A stretch of DNA of 64,000 nucleotides. It comes from Closterium sp. Naga37s-1. Its lineage: Eukaryota > Streptophyta > Zygnematophyceae > Desmidiales > Closteriaceae. The notes under the pieces are model-generated. The model had not been told where the DNA came from, searched no databases, and was given only the letters and a program-made list of their open reading frames with translations. Positions 47,292 through 57,439 of the stretch are shown here, piece after piece (the stretch's first letter is position 1; the number at the start of each line of letters is the position of its first letter). A program made the position numbers and the translations under genes. The stretch covers positions 744,001-808,000 of the forward strand of contig CANJKZ010001109.1 in the NCBI GenBank assembly GCA_947471745.1, given 5' to 3'.

Positions 47292-50200
47292 TTACACTGC
47301 AGCCTGCGTTCGAGCGATCACCGGTGGCAGCGGCAATTCTGGGAAGAGTTTCGCGACGTCGCTCCAGATGACCTCGGGCTTGTCTATGCGATCTACGGTG
47401 TAGTCCACGTGGCGCTGACTCGGCAGAAATTCGAACTCGCACGGAACAGTCGAGTCCACATACCCGTTAGTAAACGCCATCGAAACATCCATGTTCGTCT
47501 TAAACGGTTTCGACGCGCGCGGGTCGTTGGCGTGGGTGGTGCGGCTTAGCGGAACCGAGACGTCGCAGTTTAACGAGCGCATGGTGTAGCCCAGGCACAA
47601 CGCGCTCACGGACATGGGCTGGTTAAGGAAACCACCCACGGTTACCATGGGTACTTTGTAGCGTTTACCCAGCATGTGCGTGAGGATGGCGCAGGTGGAA
47701 AAGCAGTCGCCGTCCGCCAGAAACAGAAACGGCCGCGCGCCGAAAAACGGCTCCGCCGACCCGGGTTTCTCCGCCAATTCGCCGTAGATTTTACCGAAAT
47801 CCAACTTAAAATCCGCGGTATAGGTTCCGGCGCGGCCGGCGGCGGAGAAGGAGACGTTTTGCAGAGGAGTGTAGTCTTGAGAAGACGAGAGGAGCGACGC
47901 GCCGTCGCTGGGCTGAGTGTACGCGTTAGTGGCGTACCTAGGAATGGCCTGATCCTCCACGAGGCTCCAGGTGAAGTTTGTGCCTATAATGAAGTCCATG
48001 GGTAGGGTTGCGTCAGCCAGAGGCACGTTGCGCGTGCCGAGAAGCGCGACGACTGTGACTGAGGCCAGCACGGTAAGCCCGCCGCCGTTATCGCGCACGT
48101 CGAATATGACCTCCGTGCAGTTGGTGCTGCGCGCGGGGGGAGGCGCGGGGGCGGGGGGTGGTTTGGGGGAAGTTGGGAGAGAAAGGTTTTCAGGAAGGGA
48201 AAATTGGTGGGCAAGCAGGGAGGACTAGCAGGGGGGGCAAGCAAGAAGCGCAAGCTTACCGCCTTGCAGCATCCATGGCTTTGAGAATCTCCTCAGCGAG
48301 GTATGCAACGGGATTCAGGGCAGGCCTGCTGACTGAGAATGTGTGCAGCACGATCACTGCCGTGCGGTTGCTCACCAGAGGGTGCGGTTGATCACTGCCG
48401 TGCGGGGCGCAGAGGGGTGCAGAGAGGTGCAGACGGGTGTCCAGGGGTGCAGAGGGGCGTATGGGGTGCAGCCAGGGCTGGTGGCGGTCAGCTTACTCGC
48501 CGTGGTGCAGCACGATCACTGCTGTGCGGTTGCTCAACAAATACACGTGAGAGTGGTGCAGTGCGGTTAGGAGGGGTTGAGGGGTCCGGCCAGGGGAGAG
48601 AAAGGAGAGCTGGGAGGTTGAATGCGGTTCTTGATAGCGTTTCAGCACGAACAGTGACATCTGCATGCAGTCACACACGCACACAGTCACGCGCGCACAC
48701 AGTCACACCCGCACACAGTCACACGTGCATACAGTCTTCGTGCACACAGTCACACCCGCACAGTCACACCCGCACAGTCACACGTGCATACAGTCACACG
48801 CGGATACAGTCACACGCGCATACCAGGTAGTAGGCATCGTCAGCAGACACCTTCTCCATTGTGATGGCTGCCCCATCCCCGCCAGCCACTATCGCCTGTG
48901 CAACATTGTCGCTGCTCTGCACATCACTGCTTGGCGGCCCTGCTTCCTCCTTGCGCTCCTGCTTCTCCTGTGGCTGCTGCTGCTGGCGCCTGTGGGGCCA
49001 CTGGTATTGCTGGTACTGGGGTCGCATCCTCAGCACATCAAGCTCAAACATAGGAGGTGGCGCCTCCTCGCTGCCGCTTCCACTGTCACTGCTGCCGCTG
49101 CTGCCGTTCCTTGCAGCGTTGCCTGGACAGCTCTCGTTGTGCTTGGCGCAGTTGAGGGTCCAGTAGGAGTGGGAGTCGGTGAAGGTCTCTGGGCGCGAGA
49201 TAGCCATCCATGGCACACTCACGTTCTCTGCTGCCCCCCTGTTGCTCCCAACCACAGAAACCACCCAGACAAAACAAAAACAAAACAATCACAACAGAAA
49301 ATGCCAACAGAACAACAGGGCATGAGAAATTAGTGGTACCAACCAGGGTGAATGGTTACGGGGTTTAAAAGGAAGTACATTCTTCCCGTTTTGTGAGCAT
49401 AAGGCTCACCCTCTCAGAATGGAGAGGCCACAAGGCTCAAGGCTCAAGGCTCTCACTCACCCTCTCAGAATGGACACCTGCAGCGTGTCGCTCTCTGGAA
49501 CCAGCTCCCGCACAACAAACTCCCCCGCGTGGTGGCTCAATCTGGCGCGCCCCTCTGGGTCGAGCGCGGCAAACATCATGTTGAAGCGCGCACTGGGGTT
49601 GCGCACCATGCCGCCGTGCTTGTCCGCCCACTGCTTGATGTACTGCACTGCCGGCTGGCCCTCAATGGTGAGCACCTGGGGGAGGGAGGGAGAGAGGCCA
49701 GTCAGTGTGCTGTGCTACTGGGGTTGCGCACCATGCCGCCGTGCTTGTCCGCGAAAGATTGATGCGGATTGCCACGTTAGATATCCAGTGGGTGGCATTC
49801 CCAGTCTCGGTGGATTTTGCACATGCGCTTGCTACTTGATAGACACTGCCGGATATTGTATGATTGCAAACCATGTGTATTGTGGACTCTCCTGTTTAAT
49901 GCACCCCTTTAGCGACGATAGCGTACCTGCTGTAGCTCGTAGGCGGAAAAATCGAAACCCCAGAGCTACTTCGCGTCCTCGTCGATCCCCTAGAACCGCT
50001 CCAGGTCTGAAGGGTACGGCGCGATGAAACACGGCCACAGACAGCGTTACATATGCACGTTGAAACAAAGCGTAGTTTGAAAACGAGTTCGCCTGAGCGC
50101 AATGTACGTGCGTGCGTACGTGTGAGAGGTTTTACAATCGCGCGGCAGACTCACATTGGCGCGTGGCGACGCGAACGATCTGCTGACCGTCCTCCACGAC

Positions 50201-50975
50201 CGCGAAAAGCGGGAGCGGCAGGAAGAAGGTAGCCATGCCGAAGAAGCATCCCGACCTGAACATGGTGTGGCCGTCGTTCAGGCCGTTGATCGCGTTGAAC
50301 GTGTCCACGTGGGCGTCCATCAGCCGTTCGTATTCGCCCCGCTCGGCGCGCTGCAGAATGGCCGTCAGCTCCGCGACGATGTCGACGCTGCTGGGAAGGT
50401 TCGTCTGGTCCGGCGAGTCAACGGCAGTGTCCTTGTAGACGTAGTGGTTGTTGACTCCGTTGACCACGGACCGAAGATCTTCCACGTCACTCTCCCTGCT
50501 CAAAGTCAAAGAAAATCATTCTCGAAAAATAGAAGCTCTTTGTTCAAATGGAGCTGGTTTTGTTTTTCCAGAAGGTCACTGCCATTGTGTGATCATTATG
50601 ATTGCAAGATCAATTTCTGTTTAGTAAATGCGCTCGTTACCTGATTTTGAAATTGCGCAAGCATTCGTGAACTGTAGAAGGTTTCGCAACGTTCCAGATC
50701 GTTGCCGCCGCATTCGTGACGATTTCCTGACTCCACAGCGTGCACGGGTCCGCTGCACCGCTCTGCATCACGCTCGCTGCCTCTGGACCACTTGTTCCTG
50801 ATTCAGAGGCAGTAGCAGCTGAAGCTCCCGCTAGAGAAGCTTCGCTATCAGCACTGGCATGGGCTGCTGCGGGATTGCTTAGCACTCGAAGGGCGAAGGC
50901 AGGTTGGAAATGAGTGAAGGACAGAATGACAGTGAGCAGGCCTACCACCCGTGCGATACGTGCATTTGAATCCAT
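47292..50975 (-). CDS. Secreted S41 family (CPAF-like) serine protease, eight-exon model
   Basis: Model: exons 50975-50641, 50495-50155, 50006-49927, 49675-49461, 49238-48824, 48609-48497, 48325-48260, 48126-47292. All introns are GT-AG, all phases agree, and the sum is 2,400 nt (799 codons plus TAA). Residues 1-28 form a signal peptide (LLTVILSFTHFQPAFA). The N-terminal domain carries NDGHTMF (His about 188). A PDZ-like segment reads VLTIEGQPAVQYIKQWADKH (exon 4). Exon 5 holds a Q-rich insert. The catalytic domain has IFDVRDNGGG, the nucleophile in DGDCFSTC (Ser about 665) and a CEFEF glutamate (about 752-754), the Ser-His-Glu arrangement of CPAF-type S41 peptidases; secreted fungal homologues share it. 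Predicted exon 3 contains two in-frame TAG codons (49992-49990, 49968-49966), so this copy is either a recent pseudogene or exon 3 is mis-modelled. Confidence 0.78.
48343..48545. repeat. Duplicated exon 6 segment
   Basis: About 45 bp around the minus-strand words SNRTAVIVLH occur at 48500-48545 (inside exon 6) and again at 48343-48385 in the following intron, where they lack the exon's donor. A second short scrap lies at 48386-48405. GGTGCAGAGG-type units lie between. Confidence 0.6.
48660..48823. repeat. Intron 5 microsatellite, CACACGCGCATACAGT-like
   Basis: Irregular tandem units of 10-16 bp (cagtcacacgcgcacaca and shorter) fill most of the intron between exons 5 and 6 of the S41 gene. 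Confidence 0.75.
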
Positions 50976-51247
50976 GGCTCGAATAGCAAGGGACGTTCTA
51001 CCAGGTAGGAGGAGCTTATGATGCTCGTTGGTGAAGGTGATTTGGCGAGTGAATCAGCTTCGCTCTCGCCTTTGTACCTCCACAATAGAACTGCAGCTGC
51101 TTGCTATGTCGCTCTTGTTTTGCTCAAACATTCCGCGATTATTGTTAGCGGGTTTGCACTCGGAGATTATTGCTGGCAGCAATAAAGCCGACTTTTCAGT
51201 TACGCGCTCCGACGCTGAATACAAGCCGCGCACCTCAAAGTGGTCGC
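50976..51247 (-). promoter_or_regulatory. Upstream region of the S41 gene
   Basis: Aligns with 34710-34985 upstream of the broken paralogue. Conservation between the copies while the DNA beyond diverges marks the limit of the duplicated unit and the likely promoter/5' leader. Confidence 0.5.
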
Positions 51248-51707
51248 CTTTCAGAAAGAGTTACAAACGAAATAGCATCGATTCGCGGACCTCCTTGAGA
51301 AACACTTTTACGACTGTTGCGAAAGTACCGTGGTCTCGTCACAGAGGGTTACAGCTCGTGAGTAATCTTGGCTCTCATGAAGTTGTAGCAGTGTGATCAT
51401 TGTTTCGGGCATGTCGAGGAAGCCGATATAGTCAGCTAGTTTTAGCGAAAGAGCAAGTTCACGATGGAAATGTACCTTATTCGACTCTCAGAATTGGTAC
51501 AGCAGGAAGATAAAACCTACAACATGTGGTACTTGATATATTCCAATCCAGCATTGGATTGGGCAAAAAATCTCCGAAGAGCAAGCACATTCTTTGTAAA
51601 TATTACTATCTGGGAATCAGGCCACTTTGTGTTTTAGCTATAAGAAACCAAACAACTCTGGAGTTCATTTACAAATAAGCGACCTAATCAACAACCTTGA
51701 AAGTGCA
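51248..51707. other. Unassigned AT-rich DNA
   Basis: No family recognised. The frame open from about 51627 runs into E10 only by chance continuation. Confidence 0.35.
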
Positions 51708-51827
51708 GAGGTTTGGTTCGTACATTTATCACCACGATCAGCTACTCCCCAACAGACATGCCAAACCCAAATTTATAATCCCTTTTCCAGTGATCCATCT
51801 GGACAGGCAAAACGAGATTGTTGGATT
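51708..51827 (+). repeat. 120 bp direct repeat, left copy
   Basis: Identical by eye to 56671-56790. It reads from gaggtttggttcg to gattgttggatt. The two copies exactly bracket E10. Confidence 0.9.
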
Positions 51828-54800
51828 CAGATTCACCCTGGTATAGCCCCTGCAGCACTAGGTGCTTGTGAGTCTGCTCCCCTTGGTACTGCGCCTGCAC
51901 AGGCCTTGCACACCTTTACACTTGACTCTGGTGCTTCCCGCTGTTTCTTTCGCGACGGTACCACAGTCACTCCCCTCCCTGCACCTGTTCCTGTCTCACT
52001 GGCTGACCCCTCTAGGGGCCCAGTGCTTGCACGGTCTTCCACTGTGCTTCCGTGTCCGGCGGTCCCGTCTGGTGAGCTGTCTGGTCTCCACCTCCCCTCG
52101 TTCTCTACGAACTTGGTGAGTAACGCTGTCCTCCAGGATGCGGGGGTTGACACCTTCACCCCTAGCCGGCAGCGTGTGGCGATTTGCACGTGCTCCCAGA
52201 CTGGCCGCCACCTGGCCACGTTCACTCGTGCGCCGGGGTCCAGTATGTACACCCTCACCACTGCGTCGCGCTCCGCCCCTTTGTCTCCCCAGTTACACGC
52301 GTCTGCTCAGGTAGCTACACAGTGTGAGTGTCGCCGGCTGTCGCACGACACTCTCCTATGGCACCACCGCCTTGGTCACCCCTCCCTGCCTCGCCTTCGT
52401 AGCATGCACTCTCGCTTCCTGGTCTCTGGTCTTCCCAGGTCTCTGCCTGCCCTCCCTCCCTCGCCTACGCCGCCCTGCATTCCTTGCGTCGAGGGGCGGC
52501 AGCGCGCCGCTCCTCACTCCTCCTCGTTCCCTCCCACAGAGGCTCCACTGCAGACTCTCCACCTGGACGTGTGGGGCCCAGCCCGCGTCCGTGGACAGGG
52601 CCACGAGCGGTACTTCCTGCTGGTTGTCGACGACTACACGGGTTACACCACGGTCTTCCCCTTGCAGCGCAAGGGGGATCTCCCTGCTGTTCTGATCCCC
52701 TGGATCCACGCTGCTCGTCTCCAGCTCCGCGAGCGGTTCCAGTCGGACTTTCCTGTCCTGCGCCTGCACTCTGACCGAGGTGGTGGGTCCTCCTCAGACC
52801 TCTTGGCAGCCTTCTATGCGGAGCACGGCATCTGCCAGACATTCACGCTTCCGGCCTCTCCGCAGCAGAATGGGGTTGCTGAGCGCCGCATTGGCTTAGT
52901 CATGGAGGTCGCTCGTACCTCCATGATCCATGCGGCTGCCCCCCATTTTCTGTGGCCGTTTGCGGTCCGATACGCCGCGCATCAGCTCAACCTTTGGCCC
53001 TGTGTCTCCTTGCCGGAGACCTCGCCCACAGTGCTGTGGACGGGGAAGGTTGGCGACGCGTCGCGTTTCCGGGTCTGGGGTGCTCGTGCCTTTGTCTGCG
53101 ATACCACCGCGGACAAGCTCTCCCCTCGCGCCATTTCTTTCGTCTTCCTTGGCTTTGTCCCTGACGCGCCTGGCTGGCAGTTTTACGACCCCGCCTCGCG
53201 CCGTGTCTTTGCGTCTCAGGACGTCACCTTTGACGAGTCGGTCCCCTTTTACCGCCTCTTCCCCTACCGCACTGCTCCTCGCCCCCCCCCGCCGCTCTTT
53301 CTCTCCCCAGGTCCTCCCCAGGTAGACCCCCTCCCCACGCCAGGTCCTGCTCCTTCAGGTGTCTCTCAGGTAGACCCCCCCGTGCCTGCGCCTGTTGAGG
53401 TTACTGGTGACTCCAGTCCTGCTGGGAGTGGTGCTGTCCCTGGGGGTGCGGAGCTTTGGGGTGCTGAGTCTGGGGGCGCTGAGCGTGTGGAGCCTAGAGG
53501 TGCTGAGCCTGCGCGTGAGGAGCCTGGAGGTGCTACGTCTGGGGGTGCTGCGTCTGGAGGTGCTGCGTCTTGGGGTGCTGAGCCTGCGTGTGCGGAGCCT
53601 GGGGGTGCTGAGTCTGAGGGTGAGTCGCCTGAGGGTTCTGAGACTGCTTTTACGCGGTCTCCTTGGAGTAGCCGTCTTCGTCTGTGTGTGCCCCTCACCT
53701 CCCAGCAGCTGCACGACTGGTACGGTCGCCGTCAGCGTCGCGCTTCTGCACCTCAAGGCTCTACTGCTGGGGGTTCTTCTGCTGGTGTCGCTGGTCCCGG
53801 AGGTGCTCGTACTGGGGGTACTGGAGCTGCTGGAGCTGGCGGTGTTGTGACTGAGGGTACTGAAGCTGCAGAGGGTGCTGGAGCTGCTGGAGGTACTGGA
53901 GCTGCTGGAGGTGCTGGCGGTGCTAGAGCTGCTGAGGGTTCTGGGGCTGCTGGAGGTGCTGGACCAGCTGAGGGTCCTGGAGCTACTGGCGGTGCTGGAG
54001 CTGCTGAGGGTACTCGAGCTGCTGGAGGTGCTGGAGGTGCTGGAGCTGCTGGAGCTGCTGGTGCTGGTGGCACTGCTCAGCTGAGCCTGTTCTTCGCTCC
54101 GCCGTCTCCGTCGTCTCAGCCACCACCTGACTCTGCACTTCGCCAGGTTCTCAGTCTTCCCTCGTCTACTGGTCTTCCGTTACAGCCTGGCTCACCGCTG
54201 CCTGCTCCTTCTCCGTACACAGAGCAGACTGGGGGCCTTGCTGAGCGTCCTGTCTCACCTGTCCTTTCTGGTCGTTCCGGTCGTCATGTTCCTCGTCAGC
54301 GGCAGCCGGCTGTCTCCGGCCCTCACCTTGTAGTTCATCGTCCTTCCTCTCCTCCGCCGCGTGTTCCTCTGCCGTCTCCCCCTGCGTCCTCTCTGCCTGT
54401 CGTTACTGACCCTGCGTCTGACCAGTTTCGTGTTGAGCACTCTACTGTCACGCGTCTGCTTGCCACTGTTGTCACTGACCCGTCGTTTGAGTCTGCTGCT
54501 GCGTCTGCCTTAGTCGCTGAGCTTGTTGACTTTGCTGCTGCCTGTCGTCTTGACTACGCCGCTAGTCTTGTTGCTGAGTCTGAGTCTGTCTGTCCTCCGT
54601 CCGTCGGGGGTGAGTGTGCTCTTGGCACGGACGTCCTTGAGGACAGGCAGGAGGACCTTGAGTGTCTTGCAACTGCTGCGCCTCATCTCGTGGCCATGCT
54701 GCTTGCCCCTGAGGGAGACCCGGATGCACCAGACATCCCTACCCCGCGCTCTTACGCTGAGGCAATCGCGGGTGAGTACTCCTCGCAGTGGCAGACAGCC

Positions 54801-56309
54801 ATGGACGCAGAGATGGCATCATGGAAGTCCACAGGCACCTACGTCGACGACGTTCCCCCTCCTGGGGCGAACATTGTCAGTGGCATGTGGATTTTCAGGG
54901 TGAAGCGGCCGCCAGGTTCTCCGCCTGTCTTCAAGGCTCGTTACGTGGCTCGAGGCTTCAGTCAGCGAGAGGGAGTTGACTTCTTCCAGACCTTCTCCCC
55001 CACCCCGAAGATGACCACTCTTCGGGTGTTGCTGCACGTTGCCGCTCAGCGTGACTACGAGCTTCACTCTCTTGACTTCAGCACAGGCTTCTTACAGGGT
55101 AGCCTGCACGAGGAAATTTGGCTGCGCCGCCCTCCTGGCTTCACTGGGTCGTTCCCTCCTGGTACCCAGTGGAGCCTCCGGCGGCCGGTCTACGGTCTCC
55201 GCCAGGCGCCACGTGAGTGGCACGACACACTGAGGACGACACTTTCGGCTCTTGGGTTTGCTCCGTCGACTGCTGACCCGTCGCTGTTTCTGCGCACCGA
55301 CACTTCGCTGCCGTCGTTCTACATCCTCGTGTACGTCGACGACTTGGTCTTTGCCACTGCTGACACTGAGGCTCTCGCCCTGGTGAAGTCGGAGCTGCAG
55401 AAGAGACACACGTGCACAGACCTGGGTGAGCTGCGCAGCTATCTTGGCTTGCAGATCACCCGGGACAGAGCACGCCGCACCATCACACTGACTCAGTCAC
55501 ACATGGTGCAGCAGGTCCTTCAGCGCTTCGGCTTCACCTGGTCCTCAGCACAGGCCACTCCTCTGGCTACAGGTCACTCGCTCTCAGCTCCACCTTCGGA
55601 CGAGTCCGTAGAGCCGAGTGGTCCTTACCCAGAGCTAGTGGGCTGCCTCATGTACCTGATGACCTGCACTCATCCTGACCTTGCGTACCCTCTTGGCCTT
55701 CTGGCTCGCTACGTGGCTCCTGGTCGGCACCGAAAGGTGCACATGGATGCTGCTAAGAGGGTACTACGCTACTTGTGCAGTACATCGGGCATGGGGCTCG
55801 TGCTTGGAGGACGGGGTGACGTTGTCCTCACTGGTCACTCGGACGCCTCTTGGGTTGACGACCAGGCTACGCAGCGGTCGTCACAGGGTTACACCTTCAG
55901 CCTTGGTTCTGGTTCAGTTTCCTGGCGTTCTACACGTTCGTCTTCAGTTCTCGGCTCCAGCTGTGAGGCCGAGATCTACGCCACAGCCATGGCTGCACAG
56001 GAGCTACGCTGGCTCACCTATCTGCTGACCGACTTGGGAGAGCGGCCTCGTTCTCCTCAAGTTCTATACGTCGACAACAAGGCTGCCATTGCCTTGTGTC
56101 AGGAGCACAGACTGGAGCACAGAACGAAGCACATCGCTCTACGTTACTTCCTTGCTCGAGAGCTGCAGCAGCGTGGCCAGCTTCGTCTTGCTTACGTGGC
56201 CACTCGGGCCAACACTGCTGATATATTCACCAAGGCGCTTTCGCCTGGTGATCATCAGCGTTTCTGCACTTTGTTAGGCCTTGTTCCCACGCTTCCTCAC
56301 TTGCTGTAG
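51828..56309 (+). CDS. E10 pol part of the copia polyprotein
   Basis: One open frame: protease about 51905-51955 (FTLDSGASRCFF), pre-integrase region 52340-52490 (LLWHHRLGHPS), integrase core 52550-53050 (LHSDRGG at about 52767, SPQQNGVAERR at about 52857), integrase C-terminal region to 53260, low-complexity GGAES/AAGGAG spacer 53400-54075, RT 54790-55500 (VYVDDLVFATAD at about 55330) and RNase H 55800-56300 (ANTADIFTKAL). The frame stays open upstream into the flanking repeat to 51627, which is not part of the element. Gag is absent, so it cannot be autonomous as it stands. Confidence 0.85.
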   Translation, partial: QIHPGIAPAALGACESAPLGTAPAQALHTFTLDSGASRCFFRDGTTVTPLPAPVPVSLADPSRGPVLARSSTVLPCPAVPSGELSGLHLPSFSTNLVSNAVLQDAGVDTFTPSRQRVAICTCSQTGRHLATFTRAPGSSMYTLTTASRSAPLSPQLHASAQVATQCECRRLSHDTLLWHHRLGHPSLPRLRSMHSRFLVSGLPRSLPALPPSPTPPCIPCVEGRQRAAPHSSSFPPTEAPLQTLHLDVWGPARVRGQGHERYFLLVVDDYTGYTTVFPLQRKGDLPAVLIPWIHAARLQLRERFQSDFPVLRLHSDRGGGSSSDLLAAFYAEHGICQTFTLPASPQQNGVAERRIGLVMEVARTSMIHAAAPHFLWPFAVRYAAHQLNLWPCVSLPETSPTVLWTGKVGDASRFRVWGARAFVCDTTADKLSPRAISFVFLGFVPDAPGWQFYDPASRRVFASQDVTFDESVPFYRLFPYRTAPRPPPPLFLSPGPPQVDPLPTPGPAPSGVSQVDPPVPAPVEVTGDSSPAGSGAVPGGAELWGAESGGAERVEPRGAEPAREEPGGATSGGAASGGAASWGAEPACAEPGGAESEGESPEGSETAFTRSPWSSRLRLCVPLTSQQLHDWYGRRQRRASAPQGSTAGGSSAGVAGPGGARTGGTGAAGAGGVVTEGTEAAEGAGAAGGTGAAGGAGGARAAEGSGAAGGAGPAEGPGATGGAGAAEGTRAAGGAGGAGAAGAAGAGGTAQLSLFFAPPSPSSQPPPDSALRQVLSLPSSTGLPLQPGSPLPAPSPYTEQTGGLAERPVSPVLSGRSGRHVPRQRQPAVSGPHLVVHRPSSPPPRVPLPSPPASSLPVVTDPASDQFRVEHSTVTRLLATVVTDPSFESAAASALVAELVDFAAACRLDYAASLVAESESVCPPSVGGECALGTDVLEDRQEDLECLATAAPHLVAMLLAPEGDPDAPDIPTPRSYAEAIAGEYSSQWQTAMDAEMASWKSTGTYVDDVPPPGANIVSGMWIFRVKRPPGSPPVFKARYVARGFSQREGVDFFQTFSPTPKMTTLRVLLHVAAQRDYELHSLDFSTGFLQGSLHEEIWLRRPPGFTGSFPPGTQWSLRRPVYGLRQAPREWHDTLRTTLSALGFAPSTADPSLFLRTDTSLPSFYILVYVDDLVFATADTEALALVKSELQKRHTCTDLGELRSYLGLQITRDRARRTITLTQSHMVQQVLQRFGFTWSSAQATPLATGHSLSAPPSDESVEPSGPYPELVGCLMYLMTCTHPDLAYPLGLLARYVAPGRHRKVHMDAAKRVLRYLCSTSGMGLVLGGRGDVVLTGHSDASWVDDQATQRSSQGYTFSLGSGSVSWRSTRSSSVLGSSCEAEIYATAMAAQELRWLTYLLTDLGERPRSPQVLYVDNKAAIALCQEHRLEHRTKHIALRYFLARELQQRGQLRLAYVATRANTADIFTKALSPGDHQRFCTLLGLVPTLPHLL

Positions 56310-56535
56310 GCTTTGTTTGTATTGTGATCTATATGAATACCTGCATGCTTGCTCTTGTAGGTAGATATCACTGTGCTGTTGTTGTTACACATATATCTCT
56401 GCTTGTGAACTGGCCTTGTGGCCTTTTGCTTGTGCTCAGACTGCGTGGTGACGTTGTGATCCACCCTGAGCTTGCTGTGCACTTCCTGCCTGGCCTTGTG
56501 ACCCTCTGTTTTCCCCCACTTTGCCTATGGGGGTG

Positions 56536-56670
56536 TGTCAAACATATGTTTATATGTTATAGTTTAGGTAGGCTTTAGTGGGGTACTCATTGTGGGGTAC
56601 AGCCCCTTAGCTTTTTCTTTTGTACCAAACACTCTCGATAGTCGATCATCCCTTGCCTAAGAGCTTAACA
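56536..56670 (+). repeat. E10 3' LTR
   Basis: 135 bp, TGTCAAACATATG...GCTTAACA, directly followed by the right copy of the 120 bp repeat. Confidence 0.82.
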
Positions 56671-56790
56671 GAGGTTTGGTTCGTACATTTATCACCACGA
56701 TCAGCTACTCCCCAACAGACATGCCAAACCCAAATTTATAATCCCTTTTCCAGTGATCCATCTGGACAGGCAAAACGAGATTGTTGGATT
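56671..56790 (+). repeat. 120 bp direct repeat, right copy
   Basis: Identical by eye to 51708-51827. Unrelated sequence resumes at 56791. Confidence 0.9.
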
Positions 56791-57278
56791 GAGATACAAA
56801 ACAGCGAAGCGGGAATAGGAAGGCATGCGAGGCGCACCAGATGAAGCGATGCAGGCTCAGAGGCGCAAGCAGACGCAAATATCAGACATCAACACGCACT
56901 AACGACATACCTCTGCAGAGAAAATGAGATTAACACCGAGATTGGGCCTCTCTTCCAGATAGGCCGTTACACAGCCGTTGGAGTCCAGTCGCCCCGGCAG
57001 TCGACACAGGTTGGTGGAAGCACAAGGGAGGAGAGGGGAGGAGGAAACGTGAAGGGTGGGAATGATTGTGAAAGGGCAGAGGAGAGTGGGAAGAAATTAT
57101 TGTGGGCGCCACGCCACACGAGGTGCCACACACCCATTGGTATCTAGTGCCCCCCGCAGCCGACACAGGTTGGTGGAAGCACAAGGGAGGATGGGAGAGG
57201 AGAGGATCGGAGGAAAAGAGACTAGTGGGAATGATTGTGAACGTCCACATGATTGCACACAACCATTGGTGTCCAGCC
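56791..57278. other. Host spacer with a tandem duplication
   Basis: It contains two diverged copies, about 100 bp each, of a segment reading gacacaggttggtggaagca...gggaatgattgtgaa, near 56982-57075 and 57142-57243. No gene recognised. Confidence 0.6.
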
Positions 57279-57410
57279 TGTCAAACTTATGTATAGCTTA
57301 CGTTGTGTAGGCTGTAGTGGGGTAGCCCATAAGGGGTACAACCCAATTAGGGTTAGTACTTGTACCCAACTTTTGTTCAATGCATTCATTCTCGTTCATT
57401 GATTCTGACA
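57279..57410 (+). repeat. E11 5' LTR
   Basis: 132 bp, TGTCAAACTT...TTCTGACA, followed by the primer site. Confidence 0.88.
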
Positions 57411-57422
57411 TGGTTTCAGAGC
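57411..57422 (+). other. E11 primer-binding site
   Basis: TGGTTTCAGAGC directly after the LTR. Confidence 0.8.
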
Positions 57423-57439
57423 AGGTCCCTTCGTGGACC

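Larger units (their letters stand above)
51828..56670 (+). mobile_element. E10: 5'-truncated copia element with 120 bp flanking duplication
   Basis: A plus-strand copy beginning just before the protease and running through integrase, RT and RNase H to its stop at 56309, the 3' block 56310-56535 and a complete LTR 56536-56670. It lacks 5' LTR, leader and gag. The coding part that is present has no interruption, so it looks young. Instead of the usual 5 bp target repeat, it sits between two identical 120 bp copies of flanking DNA. Its LTR and 3' block are closest to E4. Confidence 0.88.

Noticed and set aside
49927-50006. Reassignment of TAG to an amino acid in this genome
   Set aside because: Considered because exon 3 of the S41 gene has two in-frame TAGs. 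Rejected because several copia copies, including the well-kept E10, use TAG as their natural terminal stop.
51627-51827. Possible host-copia fusion gene from the frame open across the E10 left border
   Set aside because: The upstream 67 codons have no recognised domain, and the 120 bp part recurs after E10 without coding context; the continuity looks accidental.
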